NCBI GenBank assembly: GCA_002314645.1
Contig: DCGS01000093.1
Location: forward strand, 7,075 to 13,705
Source: Ruminococcaceae bacterium UBA1772
Lineage (GTDB): Bacteria; Bacillota; Clostridia; Oscillospirales; Acutalibacteraceae
Length of the DNA stretch: 6,631 nt
Direction of reading: 5' to 3'
Shown here: positions 1-5,472 of the stretch, piece by piece
Numbering within the stretch: position 1 is the first letter of the stretch
How the letters are laid out: each line of letters begins with the position of its first letter
The notes under the pieces: generated by a model
Database searches by the model: none
Told to the model about the DNA's origin: nothing
Seen by the model: the letters and a program-made list of their open reading frames with translations, nothing else
Program-made: the position numbers and the translations under genes

Positions 1-1136
1 TGACAATTGCTGGTTATGCAATTGGCGCAAACCAGGGTTACATCTATGTTCGTGCTGAGTATCCAATTGCTGTACATAGACTTAAAATTGCTATTGGTCA
101 GGCAAAGGAATATGGTCTTCTTGGTAAGAACATTTTTGATTCAGGCTTTGATTTTGACCTTGAAATTAGACTTGGTGCTGGTGCTTTCGTATGCGGTGAG
201 GAAACAGCTCTTATGACTTCTATTGAAGGTCACAGAGGTGAGCCTCGTCCACGTCCACCATTCCCAGCTGTTAAGGGTCTCTTCGGAGTACCAACAGTTC
301 TTAACAACGTTGAGACATATGCAAACATTCCACAGATTATTCTTAAGGGTGCTGATTGGTTCTCATCAATTGGTACTGAAAAGTCTAAGGGTACAAAGGT
401 ATTTGCTCTTGGTGGTAAGATTAACAACACAGGTCTTGTTGAGGTTCCTATGGGAACAACTCTCAGACAGATTGTTGAAGAAATTGGTGGAGGCATTCCA
501 AACGGTAAGAAGTTTAAGGCTGCTCAAAGTGGTGGCCCTTCAGGCGGATGTATTCCAGCAGAACACATTGATGTTGAAATTGACTATGATAACCTCTTAG
601 CTCTTGGTTCAATGATGGGTTCAGGCGGACTTATTGTAATGGACGAAGATACATGTATGGTTGATATTGCTAAGTTCTTCCTTGACTTCACAGTAGATGA
701 GTCTTGCGGTAAATGTACACCTTGTCGTATTGGTACAAGACGTATGCTTGAAATTCTTGAAAAGATTACTTCAGGCAACGGTACAATGGAAGACCTTGAT
801 GAGCTTGAAGAGCTTGCAGCATATATTAAAGACAACTCACTTTGTGGTCTTGGACAGACAGCTCCAAACCCAGTTCTTTCTACTCTTCGTCACTTCCGTG
901 AAGAATATGTTGAGCATATTGTTGACAAGAAGTGTAGAGCAGGCGTATGTAAGAACCTTCTTACATTCCGCGTAGTGGAAGATAAGTGTAAGGGTTGTAC
1001 AAAGTGTGCTAGAAACTGCCCAGTTAACGCAATTAGCGGTAACGTTAAGGAAGCACATGTTATTGATACAACAAAATGTATTAAGTGTGGCGCTTGTATT
1101 GACAATTGTGCGTTCGGTGCAATTGTTAAGGAATAA
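1..1136 (+). CDS. hydB: HydB: NADH/FMN subunit (NuoF-like) of a multimeric [FeFe]-hydrogenase, 5'-partial
   Basis: The frame is open from base 3 to the TAA at 1134-1136, so 377 C-terminal residues are visible and the gene starts upstream; the in-frame ATG at 213 is internal. The visible part begins inside the NuoF fold (AYAIGANQGYIYVRAEYP) and continues through GAGAFVCGEET and the EPRPRPPFPAVKG segment of the FMN/NADH-binding domain. A SLBB-like stretch follows, then the Nqo1 [4Fe-4S] site ESCGKCTPCR with a fourth Cys in SLCGLGQ (visible Cys 235, 238, 241, 281). Near the C-terminus are two ferredoxin motifs, CKGCTKCARNCP and CIKCGACIDNCA. This tail is typical of HydB/HndC rather than of complex I NuoF. 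In the family this soluble cytoplasmic subunit exchanges electrons with NAD(H) and passes them to HydA; in bifurcating members its FMN site also couples to ferredoxin. A HydC/NuoE-like gene is expected just upstream (inference). Confidence 0.93.
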   Translation, partial: TIAGYAIGANQGYIYVRAEYPIAVHRLKIAIGQAKEYGLLGKNIFDSGFDFDLEIRLGAGAFVCGEETALMTSIEGHRGEPRPRPPFPAVKGLFGVPTVLNNVETYANIPQIILKGADWFSSIGTEKSKGTKVFALGGKINNTGLVEVPMGTTLRQIVEEIGGGIPNGKKFKAAQSGGPSGGCIPAEHIDVEIDYDNLLALGSMMGSGGLIVMDEDTCMVDIAKFFLDFTVDESCGKCTPCRIGTRRMLEILEKITSGNGTMEDLDELEELAAYIKDNSLCGLGQTAPNPVLSTLRHFREEYVEHIVDKKCRAGVCKNLLTFRVVEDKCKGCTKCARNCPVNAISGNVKEAHVIDTTKCIKCGACIDNCAFGAIVKE

Positions 1137-1144
1137 GGAAGGAG
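1137..1144 (+). promoter_or_regulatory. Shine-Dalgarno site that decides the hydA start
   Basis: GGAAGGAG directly follows the hydB stop. It lies 10 bases before ATG 1155, 16 before ATG 1161 and only 1 before GTG 1146. The GTG is therefore too close to serve as a start, and ATG 1155 is the best choice. Confidence 0.75.
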
Positions 1145-1154
1145 TGTGCTGAAA

Positions 1155-2894
1155 ATGGATATGGTTAATATTACAATCAATGGCACTCCTATGAGTGTGC
1201 CAGCTGGTTCAACTATTCTTGAAGCATGTAGACAGATGGGTTATGAAATCCCAACTCTCTGCTACATGAAAGAGAAAAACGAAATTGGCGCTTGCCGAAT
1301 TTGCGTTGTTGAAGTAAAGGGTGCTCGTACTCTTGTAGCATCTTGCGTAATGCCTGTAAATGAGGGCATGGAAATTACAACAAACTCTGAAAGAGTTTTA
1401 AAGTCAAGAAAGAAGACAATAGAACTTATTCTTTCAAACCACAACTGCTCATGTCTTTCATGTGACAGAAGTGGAAACTGTGAACTACAGAAGCTTGCAA
1501 AGGATTATGGCGTAGACACTGAACACTACACTGGCGTTAAGACAGATGTTCAGTATGATGAAAGTTCACCTTCAATTATCAGAGACAATTCAAAGTGTAT
1601 TCTTTGCCGTCGTTGCGTAGCTGCTTGTAAGACTCAGACAGCTGTTATTGGCGCAAACAACAGAGGCTTTGACACAGAAATTGGCTGTGCATTTGAAAAT
1701 CCACTTTCAAATGTTGCTTGTATTAACTGTGGTCAGTGTATTGAGGCTTGTCCTACAGGGGCCCTCATTGAGCATGATCAAATAGATGAAATCTTTGCAG
1801 CACTTGCTGACCCTGAGAAGACTGTTGTTGTTCAGACAGCTCCAGCTACTCGTGCAGCAATTGCAGAGGCTTTTGGTAAGCCAGTTGGAACAATGGGTAA
1901 GGGCCAGATGGTTGCAGCACTTCGTCGTCTTGGATTTGACAAGGTGTTTGATACAAACTTCTCAGCTGACCTTACAATTATGGAAGAGGGAACAGAGCTT
2001 CTTGGCCGTATTCAGAACGGCGGAGTACTTCCAATGATTACAAGCTGTTCTCCAGGATGGATTAAGTACTGCGAAACATTCTATCCAGAATTCATTCCTA
2101 ACCTTTCAACATGTAAGTCACCACAGCAGATGTTTGGTGCTACAATTAAGACATGGTGGGCTGAAAGAAATAATATTGATCCAAAGAACATTGTTTCTGT
2201 TTCAATTATGCCTTGTACAGCTAAGAAGTTTGAGGTTGGTCGTGACGACCAGTCAGCAGCAGGTGTACCTGATGTTGACTACGCTCTTACTACTCGAGAG
2301 CTTGCAAAGATGATTAAGCGCGCTGGCCTTGTTTGGGATAGACTTCCAAATGAGGAATACGACAATCCACTTGGTGAAGGCACAGGCGCAGCTGTTATCT
2401 TTGCTGCAACAGGTGGTGTTATGGAGGCTGCTCTTCGTACAGTTGTAGATGTACTTACAGGCAAGGACAATGAAGAGTATGACTTCGTAGAAACACGTGG
2501 CGCAGACGGCATAAAGGAAGCTACATACAAGGTTAATGATATGGAAATTAACGTTGCAATTGCTAGTGGTATGAGCAATGCTAAGAAGCTTCTTAAAGAC
2601 GTTAAGGCTGGTAGAAAGAATTACCACTTCATTGAAGTTATGGGTTGCCCAGGCGGATGTGTAAACGGTGGTGGACAGCCAGTTCAGCCAAACTGGGTTC
2701 GTGAAACAATAGATGTACCTGCACTTCGTACACAGGTTATCTATCAGGAGGATAAGGATCTTCCAAAGAGAAAGTCACATCACAATGAAGCTGTTCAACT
2801 TTTCTATAAGGAGTACTTAGGAGAGCCAAATAGCCATAAGGCACATGAGATTTTACATACATCTTATGTTGACAGATCTAACGTGCTTAAATAA
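1155..2894 (+). CDS. hydA: HydA: catalytic H-cluster subunit of a multimeric [FeFe]-hydrogenase
   Basis: This gene encodes 579 residues from ATG 1155, close to Clostridium pasteurianum CpI (574). It catalyses 2H+ + 2e- <-> H2 in the cytoplasm. Domains in order: an N-terminal plant-type [2Fe-2S] domain (Cys 36, 47, 50, 64); the His-Cys [4Fe-4S] site (His96, Cys100, 103, 109); two ferredoxin [4Fe-4S] motifs (Cys 148/151/154/158 and 189/192/195/199); then the H-domain. H-cluster motifs are TSCSPGW (296-302), MPCTAKKFE (Cys354) and VMGCPGGCVNGGGQP (Cys498, Cys502). The proton-path residues equivalent to CpI C299, E279, E282 and S319 are kept as Cys298, Glu278, Glu281 and Ser318. As an oddity, the second Cys of the usual TSCCPxW is Ser299. 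It lies 18 bases after hydB, so the two are probably cotranscribed. The pairing with HydB points to an NADH-linked, probably bifurcating, complex rather than a monomeric ferredoxin enzyme. Maturases HydE/F/G are not in the window. Confidence 0.95.
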   Translation: MDMVNITINGTPMSVPAGSTILEACRQMGYEIPTLCYMKEKNEIGACRICVVEVKGARTLVASCVMPVNEGMEITTNSERVLKSRKKTIELILSNHNCSCLSCDRSGNCELQKLAKDYGVDTEHYTGVKTDVQYDESSPSIIRDNSKCILCRRCVAACKTQTAVIGANNRGFDTEIGCAFENPLSNVACINCGQCIEACPTGALIEHDQIDEIFAALADPEKTVVVQTAPATRAAIAEAFGKPVGTMGKGQMVAALRRLGFDKVFDTNFSADLTIMEEGTELLGRIQNGGVLPMITSCSPGWIKYCETFYPEFIPNLSTCKSPQQMFGATIKTWWAERNNIDPKNIVSVSIMPCTAKKFEVGRDDQSAAGVPDVDYALTTRELAKMIKRAGLVWDRLPNEEYDNPLGEGTGAAVIFAATGGVMEAALRTVVDVLTGKDNEEYDFVETRGADGIKEATYKVNDMEINVAIASGMSNAKKLLKDVKAGRKNYHFIEVMGCPGGCVNGGGQPVQPNWVRETIDVPALRTQVIYQEDKDLPKRKSHHNEAVQLFYKEYLGEPNSHKAHEILHTSYVDRSNVLK

Positions 2895-2903
2895 GACATA
2901 AAA

Positions 2904-2940
2904 ATATCCCCACTCATTTGAGTGGGGATTATTTTTTTAT
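2904..2940. terminator. Bidirectional intrinsic terminator between hydA and ackA
   Basis: A perfect 10-bp stem, ATCCCCACTC (2906-2915) with GAGTGGGGAT (2920-2929), encloses a 4-base loop. On the + strand it is followed by a run of seven T (2932-2938), and on the - strand by TATTTTTATG. It begins about 10 bases after the hydA stop and ends just before the ackA stop codon, so it can end both converging transcripts. Confidence 0.92.
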
Positions 2941-2941
2941 C

Positions 2942-4147
2942 TTATTTTTTAAGGCCCTTTACAATGTTCATTGTGTCACGAGCAATCATAAGTTCCTCGT
3001 TTGTTGGAATTACATACACGCCAACCTTTGAGTTGTCTGTTGAAATTTTGATTTCTTCAGCAATTGTTGAGTTAGCTTCTTCATCGAGTTCAACACCAAG
3101 GTATGTAAGACTCTTACATACTTCCCAACGTGTGAGTGAACTGTTTTCACCAATACCTGCTGTGAAGCAGATGTAGTCAACACCGTCCATTGCTGCAACG
3201 TATGAACCAAGAACTTTGGTAATCTGATAGAAGAACATGTCTATTGCAAGAGCAGCTCTTTCGTTGCCGTCGTGTCTTGCCTTTAAAACATCTCTAAAGT
3301 CAGATGAAACTCCTGAAACACCAAGAAGACCTGACTTCTTGTTGAGGAGAGCGTCCATTTGACCAGTTGTAAGCTGTTCAAGGTCCTGAACATAAGTAAT
3401 GGCAGATGGGTCAACCGCACCGCAACGTGAACCCATAATAAAGCCGTCAAGAGGAGTAAGACCCATTGAAGTGTCTATAACCTTTCCGTCCTTAATGGCT
3501 GTAAGGGAAGAACCATTACCAAGGTGACAAATAATTACCTTCTTGCCTTCAAGAGACTCACCAAGAATTTCAGCGAGTCTGCTGCTAACATATCTATGAG
3601 AAGTTCCGTGGAAACCATACTTTCTAACCTTGTACTCTTCATAGTACTTATATGGAAGAGCAAACATATATGCCTTTGGAGGCATTGTGCTATGGAATGC
3701 GTTGTCAAATACAACTACCTGTGGGAAGTCTTCTCCGAATACTTCTGTACAACCGTGAATACCCTGAAGGTGAGCCATATTGTGAAGAGGAGCAAGTTCA
3801 ATGAGCGATTCAATTCCGTGAACAACCTCATCTGTTACAAGACAGCTTTCATGGAAGAGAGCGCCACCCTGTACTACACGGTGTCCTACAGCGGCAATTT
3901 CATCAAGTGAGTCAATTACCTTGCAAGCGCCTTCAAGTAAAGCCTTCTTTACTTCATAGAATGCTTCTGTGTGAGTAGGAAGGTCAACGTCATATGCATG
4001 CTTTCTGCCGTCTGCAGTCTTACAAGTTACCTGACCGTCAATTCCTATTCTTTCGCAAAGTCCTTTTGCAATGACAGATTCATCTGTCATATCTATGAGC
4101 TGATATTTGAGAGATGAACTACCACAATTAATTACTAATATCTTCAT
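2942..4147 (-). CDS. ackA: Acetate kinase
   Basis: This gene encodes 401 residues, the usual family length (about 395-405). The cytoplasmic enzyme interconverts acetyl phosphate + ADP and acetate + ATP, the substrate-level phosphorylation step of acetate-forming fermentation. ASKHA-fold motifs are visible: MKILVINCGSSSLKYQL at the N-terminus, GHRVVQGG (Arg90), VVVFDNAFHSTMP (Asp148, the catalytic Asp position), YGFHGTSH (His180), HLGNGSSLTAIKDGK, MGSRCGAVDP (Arg241), FTAGIGENS and PTNEELMIARDT (Glu385). Relative to textbook sequences HRVVHGG is HRVVQGG and TRSGDIDP is SRCGAVDP; the catalytic Arg, Asp and His positions are intact. The ATG at 4147 is preceded by AAGAAAGGC, a moderate ribosome-binding site about 10 bases away. 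No pta (phosphotransacetylase) is adjacent in the window: the gene is convergent with hydA and divergent from tmcAL, so it is probably monocistronic. Confidence 0.97.
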   Translation of the reverse strand: MKILVINCGSSSLKYQLIDMTDESVIAKGLCERIGIDGQVTCKTADGRKHAYDVDLPTHTEAFYEVKKALLEGACKVIDSLDEIAAVGHRVVQGGALFHESCLVTDEVVHGIESLIELAPLHNMAHLQGIHGCTEVFGEDFPQVVVFDNAFHSTMPPKAYMFALPYKYYEEYKVRKYGFHGTSHRYVSSRLAEILGESLEGKKVIICHLGNGSSLTAIKDGKVIDTSMGLTPLDGFIMGSRCGAVDPSAITYVQDLEQLTTGQMDALLNKKSGLLGVSGVSSDFRDVLKARHDGNERAALAIDMFFYQITKVLGSYVAAMDGVDYICFTAGIGENSSLTRWEVCKSLTYLGVELDEEANSTIAEEIKISTDNSKVGVYVIPTNEELMIARDTMNIVKGLKK

Positions 4148-4226
4148 TTAGCTTTCGCCTTTCTTAATAGTATAAGTTAAATGTAAGTATATAATATAAG
4201 AAAAGATTAAATAAATAAAGTATTAA

Positions 4227-4255
4227 TTGAAAAAGTTTTCGATAATTATTAGAAT
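4227..4255 (+). promoter_or_regulatory. Probable sigma-A promoter of tmcAL
   Basis: TTGAAA (4227-4232) and TAGAAT (4250-4255) are separated by 17 bases, each one mismatch from the -35 and -10 consensus. A start near G4261/G4262 would give a leader of about 17 bases that still contains the Shine-Dalgarno site. Confidence 0.6.
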
Positions 4256-4266
4256 ATAAGGGAAAT

Positions 4267-4273
4267 GAGGTGA
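4267..4273 (+). promoter_or_regulatory. Shine-Dalgarno site fixing the tmcAL GTG start
   Basis: GAGGTGA lies 5-6 bases before GTG 4279. It overlaps the alternative upstream GTG at 4270, which therefore cannot use it. Starting at 4279 gives MKVVGIIAEYNPFHNGH, which matches the usual N-terminus of the family. Confidence 0.75.
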
Positions 4274-4278
4274 TTTTT

Positions 4279-5472
4279 GTGAAGGTAGTTGGCATTATTG
4301 CTGAATATAATCCATTTCACAACGGTCATAAACTTATGATTGAAAAATGCCGCGAGCTTGGGGCTACCCATGTTGTTGTGGTAATGAGCGGAAACTTCGT
4401 GCAGCGCGGTAGCGTTGCAATTATGGATAAAAGACAGAGGGCAAAGTCAGCACTCCTTGGAGGTGCTGATTTAGTAATTGAACTTCCAGTAAACATTGCA
4501 ACTCAAACAGCTGAAAGATTTGCAAGAGGTGGCGTCCAAATACTTGACGCCCTTGGCGTGTGTGACGCCATTGCTTTTGGTGTTGAGAATGATGACAAGG
4601 AACTTCTTTTAAAAGCGGCAGAGGCAGTCCTAGACGAAAGAGTGGACACCATAATTAAAAGAGAGCTTGAGGGTGGCGTAAACTACGCCACAGCAAGGGA
4701 AACAGCTGTAAGAGAAGTGTATGGAGAAGAAATTTCAGAAGTCCTCACAAAGCCAAATAACATTCTTGCAGTTGAGTATATTAAGGCAAGGAATAAAATA
4801 AACCCTAATATGGAACTCATGCCTATTAAACGTGAAAAGGTTGATCATGATTCAACCTCCAAAAACGGTTCCTTTGCAAGTGCCTCTACAATAAGAACTC
4901 TTCTTGAACAGAAGGATGAGAGCGCATTTGACTTCATTCCTGTAGAAAGTAAGAATGCCTTTCTTGAAATGTGCTCTGTAGGTCGTGCACCTGCAACACT
5001 AGATGAGGGTGAAAGGGCAATTCTTGGAATTCTTCGTAATCTTTCAAAAGAGGATATAAAAAATGCCCCAGATGTTTCTGAGGGACTTGAAAGTAGAATT
5101 TATAATGCTATAAAAACAGCTACATCGCTCGAGGAACTTTACGACATAATTAAGACTAAAAGATATACTCACTCCAGAATTCGTAGAATTATTTCTTCAC
5201 TCTTTTTAGGCCTTTCAGAAGAGGATATAAAGCTTGGAGCCCAGTATATCCGAATCCTTGGTATGAACGAGCGTGGACGCGAGGTTTTAAAAATGGCAAA
5301 AGAGTTCGCAAAGCTCCCAGTTATAACAAAAACAGCCCACATAAGTGAGCTGTCAAAAGAGGCTAATCGTGTATTTGAACTAGAGTGTAAAGCAACAGAC
5401 CTTTACAACCTTTCAACTCCGCGCATTTTGCCTTGCGGTACTGAATACAAAGACGAAATTATTATGATATAA
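4279..5472 (+). CDS. tmcAL: tRNA(Met) cytidine acetate ligase (TmcAL, YlbM family)
   Basis: This gene encodes 397 residues from GTG 4279, close to the usual 390-415. TmcAL uses ATP and acetate, through acetyl-adenylate, to form N4-acetylcytidine at wobble C34 of elongator tRNA-Met. Visible motifs: the nucleotidyltransferase-type EYNPFHNGH near the N-terminus (HxGH, His14 and His17), VVVVMSGNFVQRGSVAIMDK (32-51), ADLVIELPVNIATQTAERFARG (63-84), FGVEN, and NNILAVEYIKA. The C-terminal half is helical and charged, as in the family. It is divergent from ackA with its own likely promoter, and it overlaps mtaB tail to tail by 11 bp. The last third contains a hairpin that looks like the terminator for the opposite-strand mtaB, and the middle carries GGCGT/ACGCC hairpins. 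Older databases call this family UPF0348 or a nucleotidyltransferase; the assignment here rests on motif recognition. Confidence 0.9.
   Translation: MKVVGIIAEYNPFHNGHKLMIEKCRELGATHVVVVMSGNFVQRGSVAIMDKRQRAKSALLGGADLVIELPVNIATQTAERFARGGVQILDALGVCDAIAFGVENDDKELLLKAAEAVLDERVDTIIKRELEGGVNYATARETAVREVYGEEISEVLTKPNNILAVEYIKARNKINPNMELMPIKREKVDHDSTSKNGSFASASTIRTLLEQKDESAFDFIPVESKNAFLEMCSVGRAPATLDEGERAILGILRNLSKEDIKNAPDVSEGLESRIYNAIKTATSLEELYDIIKTKRYTHSRIRRIISSLFLGLSEEDIKLGAQYIRILGMNERGREVLKMAKEFAKLPVITKTAHISELSKEANRVFELECKATDLYNLSTPRILPCGTEYKDEIIMI
4673..4691. repeat. Perfect 8-bp inverted repeat inside tmcAL
   Basis: GTGGCGTA (4673-4680) pairs with TACGCCAC (4684-4691) across a 3-base loop. Two related pairings lie about 120-140 bases upstream: GGCGTC (4531-4536) with GACGCC (4546-4551), and TGGCGT (4554-4559) with ACGCCA (4565-4570). 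No T-run follows on either strand, so these are not intrinsic terminators. The function is unknown and the pairings may be incidental. Confidence 0.5.
5328..5353 (-). terminator. Minus-strand intrinsic terminator for mtaB, embedded in tmcAL
   Basis: Read on the - strand, ACAGCTCAC, loop TTAT, then GTGGGCTGT form a 9-bp stem with one G-U pair, followed by UUUUGUU. On the + strand the G-U position becomes a C-A mismatch and no T-run follows, so the signal is specific to the - strand. It lies about 110-135 bases past the mtaB stop and is the first hairpin plus U-run that I find there. Confidence 0.6.

Larger units (their letters stand above)
4148..4278. promoter_or_regulatory. AT-rich divergent promoter region between ackA and tmcAL
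   Basis: These 131 bp hold the 5' ends of two genes transcribed away from each other. The tmcAL promoter is recognisable (separate entry). For ackA, TATACT-like -10 boxes occur on the - strand at 4169-4174 and 4186-4191, but neither has a convincing -35 at normal spacing. The hexamer TATAAG recurs at 4171, 4195 and 4255, the last two inside a repeated AATATAAG; in such AT-rich DNA this may be chance. I see no riboswitch or operator-like palindrome. Confidence 0.6.

Noticed and set aside
7..216. 69-residue open frame on the + strand at the left edge
   Set aside because: The frame starting at base 3 encodes conserved NuoF sequence across the same bases, so this frame is an out-of-register shadow.
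2253..2627. Overlapping open frames of 99-124 residues on the - strand inside hydA
   Set aside because: They are shadows of the conserved H-cluster domain, and their hydrophobic, Cys- and Ser-rich translation is what antisense of this coding sequence would give.
3524..3910. 128-residue open frame on the + strand inside ackA
   Set aside because: It lies wholly antisense to conserved acetate kinase codons, has no ribosome-binding site of note, and its translation resembles no family I know.
4169..4191. TATACT-like -10 boxes for ackA on the - strand
   Set aside because: No acceptable -35 at 16-18 bases and no extended -10, so I cannot place the ackA promoter with confidence.
5386..5407. Perfect 7-bp hairpin TGTAAAG/CTTTACA near the tmcAL 3' end
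   Set aside because: No T-run follows on either strand, so it lacks the second half of an intrinsic terminator.
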